Shown here: positions 22,367 to 33,300 of the stretch, one piece after another | How positions within the stretch are numbered: position 1 is the first letter of the stretch | How the letters are laid out: every line of letters starts with the position of its first letter | NCBI RefSeq assembly: GCF_050947875.1 | Contig: NC_134568.1 | Span: forward strand, 263,976,815 to 264,040,814 | Origin: Dermacentor variabilis | Lineage: Eukaryota; Arthropoda; Arachnida; Ixodida; Ixodidae | Direction of reading: 5' to 3' | Length of the DNA: 64,000 nucleotides | Program-made: the position numbers and the translations under genes | Notes under the pieces: generated by a model | Database searches by the model: none | What the model was told of the DNA's origin: nothing | What the model saw: only the letters and a program-made list of their open reading frames with translations

Positions 22367-23570
22367 AGCGAAGCTGTGTATGTGGGCCCTTCAATGGCGA
22401 ACTGCACCTTCGCCGCGGGTCGGCTATCTTCGAGATCAGCCCACGTATGGGGTGTACTTAACGCCTGCTTCACCTCCGCTGCGGGTCAGGCCGGTATTGC
22501 ACTATCTTCGGGATCGGTCCACCTATGGGGAGTGCTTAACGCCTGCTTCACCTCCGCTGCGGGTCGGGCCGGTATTGCACTATCTTCGGGATCGGTCCAC
22601 CTATGGGGAGTGCTTAACGCCTGCTTCACCTCTGCCGCGGGTCGGGACGGTATGGCACTATCTTCGGGATCGGCCTACGTATGGGGTGTGCTTAATGCCT
22701 GCTTCACCTCCGCCGCGGGTCGGGCTGGTATTGCACTATCTTCGGTATCGGCCCACGTATGGGGAGTGCTTAACGCCTGCTTCACCTCTGCCGCGGGTCG
22801 GGACGGTATGGCATTATCTTCGGGATCGGCCTACGTATGGGGTGTGCTTAATGCCTGCTTCACCTCTGCCGCGGGTCGGGCCGGTATTGCACTATCTTTG
22901 GGATCGGCCCACGTATGGGGAGTGTTTAACGCCTGCTTCATCTCTGCCGCGGGTCGGGCCGGTATTGCACTAGCTTCGGGATCGGCCCACCTATGCGGAG
23001 TGCTTAAGGCCTGCTTCACCTCTGCCGTGGGTCGGGATGGTATGGCATTATCTGCGGGATCGGCCTACGTATGGGGTGTGCTTAATGCCTGCTTCACCTC
23101 TGCCGCGGGTCGGGCCGGTATTGCACTATCTTCGGGATCGGCCCACGTATCGGGTGTGCTTAATGCCTGCTTCACCTCCGCCGCGGGTCGGTCCGGCATT
23201 GCACTAACTTCGGGATTGGCCCACGTATGGGGAGTGTTTAACGCCTGTTTAACGACCCTCTGCCGCGGGTCGGGCCGGTATTGCACTATCTTCGGGATTG
23301 GCCCACGTAAGCAGGCGTGTTTAACGCCTGCTTCACCTCCTTCGCGGGTCGGCTCGGCGTTGCGCTATCTTCGGGATCGGCCCACGTATGGGGTGTGCTT
23401 AATGCCTGCTTTACCTCCGCCGCGGGTCGGCCCGGTGTTGCGCTATCTTCGGTATCGGCCCACGTATGGGGTGTGCTTAATGCCTGCTTCACCTCGGCCC
23501 TCGTATGGGGAGTTTCTTGCTTACAATGACACGAAAATTTCCTTGGGCAGTAGCGGTATGCAGCTTCGCG
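22367..23570. mobile_element. Possible element enclosing the minisatellite
   Basis: GACCAGCGAAGCTGTGTATG at the left and GGTATGCAGCTTCGCGGT at the right are short imperfect inverted repeats around the array. The same AGCGAAGCTGT motif occurs near 12.28 kb and, inverted, near 14.64 kb, suggesting a dispersed family. Boundaries and class are inferred only from this symmetry. Confidence 0.4.
22419..23515. repeat. 78 bp minisatellite, about 14 units
   Basis: The anchor GCGGGTCGG recurs at exact 78 bp steps from 22481 to 23183, then at steps of 82, 79 and 78 bp; truncated units sit at both ends. Because 78 is divisible by three, one plus frame stays open for 404 codons and other plus and minus frames stay open for 60-200 codons. 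Units fall into two types: one with GGCCGGTATTGCACT and CCCACGTATGGGG, the other with GGACGGTATGGCA and CCTACGTATGGGG. The long frames are most likely a by-product of the period. No signal peptide, start context or splice site argues for coding. Confidence 0.93.
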
Positions 23571-24226
23571 GTAAAAAAAAAGGTGGCTGAAAATCTGACA
23601 GAAACAAAGAAACAAGAGAAGTTCATGTGATGCCTTACATTCATTAAGTGTCACACAATATCAAGAAAGTTGCTGGGCAACATGGTGTACAATTGGTGTT
23701 TTCCGCTACATATAAGCTGTCAGGAGTGTGCACGCGCATTGAAAATGCCGGAAAGAAGAGAGAAGCCTGCAAAACCAAGCATGTGAACAAATACGTTAAG
23801 TGCACGACACATGTTATGTACAAAATCTCGTTACAGGAGGGTAAAGTCTGGCCAAACAGGCCGATGAGTCAATGACCGGATGTGGAAGCATTGTGCGTTG
23901 ACCAATTCTCAAGGAGCTGGTCACCTGGCTTTTCATTGTCGTCGCTGTAGTCAGCGTGGCTGTGCACCACATTTTGAAGATGTGATGATTCTTGGCAGGG
24001 GCAGGACGAAAAACCGAAACAGACATACTTGAGGCGTTCTATATCAGTATACAAGAGGAAGGAAAATGCATCAGTGTTCCGTCTATCTCTCTGAGCGATA
24101 AAGAGATAGCTTTTCTAGAAGGCTGAATTTAAACATGAGTTAGGGAAAAATGGCCTGCTGATCAATTTAAAGATTTTGTACCTTGCTAAGAGCATTGTGC
24201 ATGCGTTGGCGGTTTGATGTTTCAGG
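23571..24226. other. No recognised gene
   Basis: Unassigned sequence; no domain in the short frames. Confidence 0.5.
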
Positions 24227-24620
24227 GTGATCCGTGTTTCAAATATATGTCAGTTGGTAGTCCAGCGTTGTGGTATCTCTTCTTTCTGTCGTGTCGTCTC
24301 AATTTTTTCTCTGGTTTTGTCAAGTGTCAGCATGAACCAACTGGCCCAGCAAGCATCACTTTTATTCTGTAATCTTGAACGCACGCAAAACCGTGTAGCA
24401 CGCTTTGTTGGTTGTAATCATAACACTAATTTTAGTATAACATGAGCCGTGAACTAGGTTGACTCTTCAGCAACGAAGGCAATTTTTTCAATTAAAAATT
24501 TTCTGTGCTATTTTTAATGATGAAACTGGTATTAATAGAAGTTTCTACACGAGCCCATGCTATATATTGCACAGAAATGACCATTCTAACAAGGTTCAAG
24601 AAGTACCATGTGGTACGGAT
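24227..24620 (+). pseudogene. LINE ORF2 C-terminal fragment, left of hAT insert
   Basis: From about 24375 the translation reads like the end of a CR1/L2-type ORF2: an L-E-R-T-Q-N-R-V-A-R-F block, then L-Q-Q-R-R-Q-F-F-Q-L-K. The frame runs into the hAT duplication at 24613 and resumes at 26169. The preceding ~100 bp includes TGTCAAGTGTCAGCATG and AACCAACTGGCCCAGCAAG, resembling the tail of the palindromic insert at 52.9 kb. Confidence 0.6.
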
Positions 24621-26168
24621 CAGGGGCGTAGCCGGGGGGGGGGGGGGGCTTATGGGTCTTCAGCTCCCCCCGAAAATTTTTCGTGCTGTCCATGCACCGC
24701 CGGCCAAAGCAACCCCCTGCGCCGGAAATAATTCTGGATTTTGTCTAGAATGTCTTTTTCACGCTCGAAAAGACATTTCATCGCGAACATTGCGAAGTCG
24801 GGCTGGATTTTGCGGCAACGCCAGTGTACCGGGAGTCACATAACGCAATCAGCCCCATCCGAGCAGAAAAGTTTCAAGGGCGTTTGATGGCGAACGGGCT
24901 CGCCGCGGCACCTCGCGGAGGCTGCGGAATCTACGGAGCGCATGTATGTCAATTCCAAAACTTTATGGGTATAAATTTCATAACCTTTTGATGTGAGAGG
25001 TGCATTGACATTTCCAAAGTTATGCTTTAGATTTTCAATTGCGGATCTTTGTAGGTTTAATGCTGTTATAAACATTTGACGACAAAGGGGCATTGACTTT
25101 TCTAAAGTTTTACATCGGACCATACAAGGAGACAAGCCAAATCAACACACTATCAGACAAGTTGACAAAGCACGCAGCGAGGTCCGATGAGACGAAGCGC
25201 TGTGGTGGATCATTTGTGCCCTCATGTCACAGAACAGAATATCAACATTTCTTTTCACCTGCGCCAAAGCATCCATGTCAAGACACTTAAGCCAGCAAAG
25301 GTAACTGCGTTCTTATTTATTTTTCTACTTGGATTTATTCTCGCGGGACACATTGAGCTTCTTGTTCATTTTTGTTTTCGCTACCCGCGGGCTGCCGAAC
25401 CAGCCAGAGCGCATGCGTTTTTCTCGAACTGCATCGACCACCACGCAGCGCAATTCGATGCGCGTTCGTTTTTCTCTGGTCAAGTGGATTTTCGCCTGGA
25501 AGAGTTTTGGACGCTTAGTGGCTAGCAGACGAGAAAAAGAAACAATTGTCGCTCGCCGCCATCAGTGTGGGGACTCGACGGATTGCACCGCGTTCGCTTG
25601 AGCGCAGCCTCTCCGTTAAGTCTTGTCTCGCCGGTGTAGGATACCGAGCAGTATGCGTATGGTTCTCGGTAGACTAAGTGTCTCACGTTTTCTTGGATAT
25701 TCCTTCGGTAGCTACATTAGGTGCCCAAAGTAGGCATTCGATTGCAGCCAACATACTTTCCTTTGCGTTTCTTCATTTCGGTGCCCCCGTCCCACAAGAG
25801 GAAAAAAATACATTGTGGCGGCGAAGCGAACTGTCGCATGGGGAAAGTTCGATTTTGTTACTTTTTTGCGGAAAGTAATGGGCCACGGGACGCTTCAGTT
25901 GCCGGATACTCTTATTATATTATTCCGATACAAGTATATGAACACCCCAGGCGCATTCGTGCTAGTCGCCCTCATGTTTCATATAAAGTCCAAGGGCGAT
26001 AACATCGTGACCGAGCGCCGCATGCTGTATGTGCGAGTGCAAGCGTAAGGGAGGGGGGGTTGAATCGGTGAGCCGACGATGGTGACTCAGCCTTGTGTGT
26101 GCAAAGGAGACAAGAGGGGAGCAAGCTGCCCCCCCCCTCCCCGAACGATATTTCTGGCTACGCCACTG
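24621..26168. mobile_element. hAT-like element with perfect 8 bp duplication
   Basis: The left end CAGGGGCGTAGCC and right end GGCTACGCCACTG are inverted repeats, and GTACGGAT flanks both sides (24613-24620 and 26169-26176). LINE homology continues across the insertion, confirming the boundaries. Runs of G near the left and C near the right end are conserved features. It has no transposase. Compared with the paralogue at 44.7-48.3 kb it lacks the interior that carries the mariner and the MITE, as if deleted at about 26125. Confidence 0.88.
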
Positions 26169-26310
26169 GTACGGATGTATTTGCCCATTCATTTTTTTCC
26201 TTTTACGATTCGCGAGTGGAATCACGGATGGTAGCGTTGTGGATATTCCTGCAAATATGTTTTGCTCATCCTTGCAAGATACATGCTTTAGTTGTATGTG
26301 TAAGTGATAA
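26169..26310 (+). pseudogene. LINE 3' segment, right flank, first copy
   Basis: It begins with the GTACGGAT duplication and continues the LINE C-terminus (V-F-A-H-S-F-F and onward). The same ~140 bp is repeated almost identically at 29281-29420. It breaks off in GTGATAACTGTGT and changes into filler sequence. Confidence 0.8.
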
Positions 26311-26366
26311 CTGTGTACTGAGAGTACTGAGAGTAATGAGTATATAAGAGTAATAAGAGTATCCAG
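26311..26366. other. Filler with an inverted copy of nearby sequence
   Basis: Between the LINE segment and the second hAT interior lies a GAGTA-rich stretch. AATAAGAGTATCCAGCAACT is the reverse complement of the hAT interior at about 25897-25920 with one mismatch. Such inverted templated filler is typical of junctions made by template switching during repair. Confidence 0.65.
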
Positions 26367-26662
26367 CAACTGGCCCTTCCGTCGAGCGCGATACATCGGG
26401 AGGAGTGGATGGAATGGAGGCGGGATCTAGGATTCTGTGAATCTGTGATTGCGCAACATGTTTATTTGCCTTGTTTGACGCATTATATACACTGACTTTT
26501 TCTGAGATACGTAGATTCATTGGAGACTTATACGTATATTTAAATATCTTGTTGCGAGGTTTTGTGTATACGTGCAGGGAACTTTCTTTCCAGTGACACT
26601 TTTTTTGCCCTTTATATATCAAGCATTTGTATATTCCATGGAATCTTCGCATGTCTAATGAA

Positions 26663-27951
26663 CGAGGGCGAGTTAAATGAAAGTGAGCCTACCCACCCCG
26701 CGCAATAATGGTTCGGTTCATTATCTGCGAGGCATGTGCGTAGCAAGCACATAGGCATCTTTCATTTACAAAAGTGACACACAGATGTGAGGGTAAATGT
26801 TTTGTAATGCTCTCATACACTGGATTGAACATGGTTGCGTGACGTAATAGACACTTCAAAAGTTGAACAGTGGCATGCCGTGTAGTTTTTGACAGCTGAA
26901 GGTATGTCCCAAAAAGAAATTAGTCGCCGTATGGCTGCCGTGTACGTTGAACATTGCATTTCATTGTCCTCTGTGAAGTGCTGGAGCAAACGGTTCAAAG
27001 AATGACGTGAAAGTTGCAAAGACGATCCAAGACCGGGCCGAATCCATCGTGCAATCACCCCCAACAAAACTGCAAAGTTTGATGAGTTGATCAGACATGA
27101 ACAGAGTTTAAGCATCGATGAACTTACAGAGCGTGTGAACATCAATCACGGTTCGGTTCACGCCATCATTCATGAAAATCTCGGTTATCGGCTCTTGTGT
27201 GCGCAATGAATGTCCAAGATTTTGAACCACCGCCAGAAGACGGAGAAGTTCGGCGATGCCTTGACTTATCTGATCCGGTATCAGAATGAGAGCGACGACT
27301 TCTTTTCTGCAGTTGCGATCGGGGACGAGCCATGGTGCCACTACTACGAGCCTGACACACGACGGCAAAGCTTACAGTGGAAACATTCGAATTCAGCACG
27401 CCCAAAGAAAGCAAAGGCCGTCATTTCCGCCGGAAAGGTGTTGACCTTTTTTTTCGGTCGTCAGGGGCCATTACTGATAGAATTTGCTAAATCTTGAGAG
27501 ACTATCAATTGTTTCCGATATGGTGAAATGCCGTGACGGCTGCGTGTCGCAATCAAGAACAAACGACGTGAAAAATTGAGTAATGGTGTCATCTTGCTCC
27601 ATGACAATGCCCGTCCCACCTCGCTGATGTGGTTAACACAAAACTGGTAAAGTTGAATTGGGAAACGCTGTAACATCCGTCATGCAGCTCAGACCTGTCG
27701 CCTTGCGACTTCCACATTTTGGGGCATCCGAAAACACAGCTCAAGGGAACCAGATTCGTGTAGGACGATGACGTGAAAGAGTCAGCTACAGACTTTTTGA
27801 AGCAGCAACCCAAGGAGTTTGATGAGACGGGAATCACGCGACTCGTTAATCAATGGGACAAACGTCTAAATGCTCATGGAGACTACTTTGAAATAAAGTA
27901 CGCCGTTTGTCATATATTCACATTGGCTCCCTTTCGTTTGACTCACCCTCG
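26663..27951 (+). mobile_element. mariner transposon A, 1289 bp, dead
   Basis: Terminal inverted repeats start CGAGGGCGAGTTAAATGAAA on the left and, inverted, CGAGGGTGAGTCAAACGAAA on the right; TA follows the right end. The length is normal for mariner. The transposase is recognisable in pieces: a helix-turn-helix region near 26880-27190 and the catalytic region near 27290-27610 with D-E-P-W-C-H-Y-Y and H-D-N-A-R-P. Several stops and frameshifts inactivate it. It sits inside the hAT-related composite in both copies, so it inserted before that segment was copied. Confidence 0.88.
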
Positions 27952-28490
27952 TACATTTTGCAGAACTCCTGCTTTTTATACGTGCTCTCTGTTGCGACTA
28001 TAATTTCGGTTCAATTACTCACGATACACGACCGGAGACAGCTGCTACTGCGTAATACATTAGAACAAATAACATCATCATTGAAATTTTGAACTGGCCA
28101 TTGTATATGTACAAGAATGTAAACACGGTTCTTGAATGACAAAGATATATGAGAAAGAATGACATTAACATATTTGTCCTCAACTTGTTCATTTCATGGC
28201 CTTCACATTTTTAATATGAACTGTATGCACTGTTTTGATAGTTTCGAACTGAAAAGTTCTAAAGTTCGCGTGATGTATTCTTTACTTATTGAATAGACAA
28301 AAAACGTGGAAGCATTGATATCAGTTATTTTGGACAAAATTTATGGCACATACGAGTACATCCTTTTATGAAAAATTACTTACGTAGCTTGTTTTGACAG
28401 TGAGTAGCGTTCAAGAATTCGTTTGCAGCATCTTTGGCAATGGCAATGCAATCATTATTCATGTTTTTGATCCCTCGACAAATTGTTTAA

Positions 28491-29199
28491 GAGGAAGCTT
28501 TAGCTCGGGCCCAACTCTAACGCGGCCTATTCAAATACATGTAAAACGCACAAACGCTTTTCTGAGATAACCCCTGGATCGCTTTGAATGAAATTTGTTG
28601 CATTTAAGAGATAAAGTTAAATTATAGTGTCTGTTGGAAGCGGAATTTCGATTTAGGGCCTGAAGTTTCTTTAAAATATTTCAAAATATTCCAAAGTTCG
28701 AAAAAAATGGAAGCACAACGTTTACAATCTAATAGCTCTGCATCAAGAACAGATATTCCAGTTCTGTAAACAGCAAAGCGGACAAATTAGGTATGTCAAT
28801 TTGTACCTTACGTGAATTCATTACGTTGTGTACAAGGGTACTGCAAAAGCCGTACTTCCATAATACAAAATTTTTTTGAGATTCATGTGTAACATATCAA
28901 TTTTGTCCGCTGTAGATGTACTATTAGATGAAACTCACAGAATTATGATATCATTTTTCATTGTTGAGTTACAGAGTTCTAAACTTGAAAGTTTTGTTTT
29001 CTGAAAATGTGCGATATTGGCCAATTTTTGATAAAGAATTGACAAGATAATTGAAAAATTCGAAACCAGCAGTCAATAGAATTTAAGTTTTTCTTTTAAA
29101 TGCAACAAAGCTCTTCAAATTTGGTACAGCGGTTGCCGAGAAAAACGAATTCATCTTCTACATGTATTTAGATCGCAGCACCCGAGCTAAAGCTTCCTC
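28491..29199. mobile_element. TTAA-flanked MITE A, 709 bp
   Basis: GAGGAAGCTTTAGCTCGGG at the left is matched by CCCGAGCTAAAGCTTCCTC at the right, and both ends are flanked by TTAA (28487-28490 and 29200-29203). TTAA duplications are typical of piggyBac-type elements. A second inverted match (CAAATACATGTA / CATGTATTTAG) lies just inside. There is no transposase. A diverged copy lies in the same relative place at 47546-48267. Confidence 0.85.
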
Positions 29200-29280
29200 T
29201 TAAGGAGGAGGCCGAGTTGCAACTTGAGCCCCCCCCCCCCCCCCCCCCCTCCCCGAACGATATTTCTGGCTACGCCACTG

Positions 29281-29520
29281 GTACGGATGTATTTGCCCAT
29301 TCATTTTTTCCCTTTTACGATTCGCGAGTGGAATCACGGATGGTAGCGTTGTGGATATTCCTGCAAATATGTTTTGCTCATCCTTGCAAGATACATGCTT
29401 TAGTTGTATGTGCAAGTGATAACTGTGTTTGTGGTTCCCATGCTTTCATTCTTGTTATTGTTTCGTCCTCCCTACAATAATGCCTAACTGCGCGATGTGT
29501 TAGGTTCCTGCATAAATAAA
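29281..29520 (+). pseudogene. LINE 3' segment, right flank, second copy
   Basis: It starts with GTACGGAT and repeats 26169-26304 nearly base for base. It then continues past the point where the first copy stops, through a Y-N-N-A-like C-terminus to AAATAAAAGTAAG, the probable LINE 3' end. Confidence 0.75.
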
Positions 29521-30119
29521 AGTAAGCCTTCGGCGGCTTCAGCCGGGAAACGCTGCTGGCTTTCTCATATGCATACGCTTCTACAATGCAGTTAAATTGG
29601 GACATCTGATTTTGCATGTTTAGATTCGAGTTAACGAGGGCACACGAGTAGCTGGGTTGCTAAGTGCCACCGGGAAGCAAAGTTGTTCGTTATGCCAAAA
29701 GAGCACATATAATGAAATGAAATAATAAAACGAGGGCAGATGACATCGCTATCTTGAAAGTTATTGTTATTATTAACGCTTATTTCTTCACAGTGGCGCG
29801 TGGTGCCCCTAAAGCTTGTACAGCGCCAACCGTGCCTTGGAGGTGTACTTCAGTTGCACAACAATAATTATCGCGCTCGCGCGCATCGCTTTTCGACAAC
29901 TCTGTGTGCCTGGTGCTTTAATTTCAGTAGCGCTCCCGTGATCAGGGCTCTATTGACAAGATGAAAACCCAAGCGGCACTTCATTGAAAAAAGCGCATTT
30001 AACAATAAGCAGTTTTTTTTTCGGAAGTCCCGAGGCGCTGAAACAAACGCGCCACGTTATCCTTGTATGTACACGAGCAGCAGTATCTGGACATTTTCCC
30101 CGACCGTCTGGATCAATAG
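29521..30119. other. No recognised gene
   Basis: Unassigned DNA between the LINE tail and a SINE. Confidence 0.5.
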
Positions 30120-30129
30120 CCCTTGTTTG

Positions 30130-30366
30130 AATTGAATTCCGGTGTTTTACGTGCCAGAATCACGATTTGATTATGAGGCATGCCATAGTGGGGGACTCCG
30201 GATTGATTTTGACCACCAGGCGACCTTTAACGTGCCCCCAATGCACGGGACACAGGTGTTTTTGCATTTCGCTTGTATCGAAATGCGGCTGCCGCAGCCG
30301 GGATTTGATCCCGTGACCTCATGCTTGGCAGCGCAACACCATAGCCGCTGAGCAATCGCGGGGGTT
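30130..30366 (-). repeat. tRNA-derived SINE, minus strand, 10 bp TSD
   Basis: It is flanked by perfect CCCTTGTTTG copies (30120-30129 and 30367-30376). On the minus strand it has a tRNA-like head with a diverged B box near 30310, GGATCAAATCC, then a body containing GAAATGCAAAAACACC and AGGTCGCCTGGTGGTC, and an AATTCAATTC tail. This matches my knowledge of the ixodid Ruka SINE family, but the name is not verified. Confidence 0.85.
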
Positions 30367-30376
30367 CCCTTGTTTG

Positions 30377-33300
30377 CGGATATTATCTAGCTTCTTTGAA
30401 CAAGCTCTAGACGTGGCAGCCGGAAAATCAGGACCGTGATTCACCTTTCGTGCTTCGGTGTTCCGTATTCGCGACGGAGGAATTAGCCTTGTCTGAGCAC
30501 TATAAAATGGGAGTTGAGTACGCTATTAAGGTTCCAATTGGCCTATTCTGTGAATTTTCAAACTCAGTGGACTGGGCCCTCAGTTATGAACGGCATTACA
30601 TGCGTGAAATGATGTAAATAAACCTTTTTTTACCCAATGGACTCGGAAAACTTTCAGTCCTCACTTCATATTTCGGCTTTTTTTTAGAAATAAGGAAATG
30701 TGTATGGGTATTCGATCTTATGTTTCTTTGGAATATTCTTATTCGATTCGATTCGGAAATTTCGCTGTTCGAGCACCCTTAAGTGCATCACTTAAGAACT
30801 GCAGCGCTTATCAACAGTTCGCAGGAATAAAGTGTGTCCTCGGGAGAAGCCGGTGGAGAAAGAGTGTCGCGTGCTGGCACTGTATCAAATTGGACAGAGG
30901 CTAAACTTTCTACATTTCCTTCCTTCTCGCTCTTTATCTTTCTGTTCACTTAGCTATTCGCGACTCCTGAGACATACTTTCTTGCACTTCTATGGTGAAG
31001 GCGCTATTTACGGTGGAGGAATTCCGCTCTATGACGCCCTCGACAATGGTCCACTCCAAATGTCACAAAAAAGGTATTCAGAAAGACCATTGTAGCTAAC
31101 GCAACTTTTGCTAGGTTTAATTAACACGAAGCTTCCTTTGGCTGCATGGACATAGTCTGGCCGACTAAACTGTACCGATTGTGGAAATCAAAGGTGGTGA
31201 GTTGGCGGGCAGATCCTGATAGCAGCGCACGTTATATGTCCTGGCAAGTGATGCAATGTGGTTTGTACCGCAGGCCCAATTCTGAAGGCAGTGCAACGTC
31301 ACCGCGCCCATTCGCCTTATAGCAACGACCAGTATAGCTAACCAATAAGTGTCCCCAGTCGCATATCTCGGCATGTACACTGGGAAGCCTATTATTTGTC
31401 TTTGACAATCATCCTTCGATGGTTTCTGCCCAATTATTTTTGTTGCTCTCGTTTCGCGGAGCAAAAGCAGTCGCTGAGCCTTTTCGCCCTTTATAACGCT
31501 TTTATTTGTGCATGGAATTTTATAAGCTGAATATCGGATAGGTTATCATGGCTCCGAGTCACTGCCAGCCCGCACGATTGTTATATTCTTACCGACTTCA
31601 TTAAGGTCAAACTGCGTCATTACACATTACAGGCAATAACTTCCATTTGACATGACACTTCCAATGCACTCACGCCAATAAAGCTCTTCTGTGGAGGCGA
31701 AAAGTTTCATTTGTTGAGAAGCACTCGTACGTACGTTTCATAAAGCGTTAAGCACCCTGATAGCTCGTCGTACTGGGTAAGTATAGGCAAATAACACCCG
31801 CAAGAGCTGTACACCTATAGTCTTGGGTATTAGCTGAAAAGTAGTGTGCTTACTGTGTGCTTACTGCTTTCCTGTATATTTACTGCGCCAATATGAGCAT
31901 CATGTTTCTTACAGAAAGACAACACGGCTGCGGAAAGCTACGCCACTCGGTGCCAAACTCATGACTATGGAAACATAGGTAGGCGTCACTGCAGTCAAGA
32001 AGAGCCAGAGGCGTACGAGTGACAGCTGCTGAGCCTAGCCGGTGCAGACGTGCTCCTCGCCCCGGTCGAAATCGTTCTGGATCTCCGGCAAGTGAATGCA
32101 TACGGTTCAATTTCAAGGGTAAACCACATGTTAACTGAGTATTTACGCTGTCCAATAAAGAAAATGCTGGAAGGAATACAGCTAGAAGTAGCCGTCGTGT
32201 TTATCGGTACGGTAGTAAGCCCGGAGACAACAAGGAGGCGCTGCGAGAAATCTACAATCGGCTGCCTGATGTATACTCTCAGTGGGCCGCAGTTATTCGT
32301 AACCAAGGCGTGGTCAATTTTGTCTCAGAAGATAGCAGCAGCTGCACCCACCTTCGCAATTATTGAGGCAGCTCTGCTTGAGGCGAACCGACAGCGAGTG
32401 CGCCGTCTCTCCCTGAGAATTCCCTGTCATCGGTACCAGGTAGAGAACGGTGAAATTGATGACGAACTCTTCACGTTGAGGAATTGTCTCTTTTGGGTCA
32501 TGCGGTAACCCGGAAGACATTGTGCTGCCTTGAATGCAGCCAATGGTCGCCGCTTCGTATAGGACTGCATCAGCAAACAGGGTGTTGCCTGTACCGAAGT
32601 ATGCGTGGCCGGCAGGACGTCTGGACCCCACCTCACGCAGAGTCATAGACGAGGAAAGCTTTTACGGCGAAGAATTTATACAATAGTTTACATGTCGCGG
32701 TGGATACAAGGAGAGCGCAACACAGCAGCTACAAGCTGCTTAAATAACATCTTTCCATTCCCAGATTCCCGAGACTTTCCCTAAGGACGAAACAAGCTTG
32801 AAGGAGAGAGAGTCCGGACTGCCTCCCTGGCTTTATAACACCACTTTCGGTGGCTGGCATTTCCTGGAACCGCACTGTGGCGTCGGGCTGATCTGGCGGT
32901 CGGTCAGGTTACTGCATCGGGCGAAGTTTATGGCCCGATACAGGTCAAAGGGAATTGTCAGGATAGAGGCCAAAAACGACGTATCAAACGGTTACACCCC
33001 GCGCTAGGCCATGGTGATTTGGAACGCGCGCCGTGTTTTTTCGCACACTGTCGAGTATCCAGAAGGTGCGTTAACAGGTGGTCAGAGACGTATGTATGCT
33101 CGAAAAAAATGGTGCCCAGAAATATGACAGCAAACGTGAAAAAAAAAAAACATTGTTCTGCAATACACATCAATGCGTTTCGCAATTATATTAGTAATCA
33201 AAGTTGCAGAATACTAGTACGTACGCGAAAAAAACAGTGCGTAACATTACATGTAACGTTGTTAAGATTTTAGAAATATGTTGTTAGTTAGGCATGCAAG

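Larger units (their letters stand above)
26367..29280. mobile_element. hAT interior and right end with nested elements
   Basis: From CCTTCCGTCGAGCGCGATAC onward this matches 45222-48337 throughout. It contains a mariner (26663-27951), a spacer, a TTAA-flanked MITE (28491-29199) and the hAT right end with its C-run. It finishes with GGCTACGCCACTG at 29280, followed by GTACGGAT. It is therefore a second, interior-containing copy of the right half of the hAT element at 24621. Confidence 0.8.

Noticed and set aside
22419..23515. CRISPR array
   Set aside because: Units are contiguous 78 bp tandem copies without unique spacers, in an animal genome.
22376..23590. 404-codon plus frame as a real repeat protein
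   Set aside because: The frame follows automatically from a 78 bp tandem period and several other frames on both strands are also open. No start context, signal peptide or splice evidence.
32050..32508. 152-codon plus frame
   Set aside because: No domain, no favourable context, overlapping frames of similar length on the minus strand.
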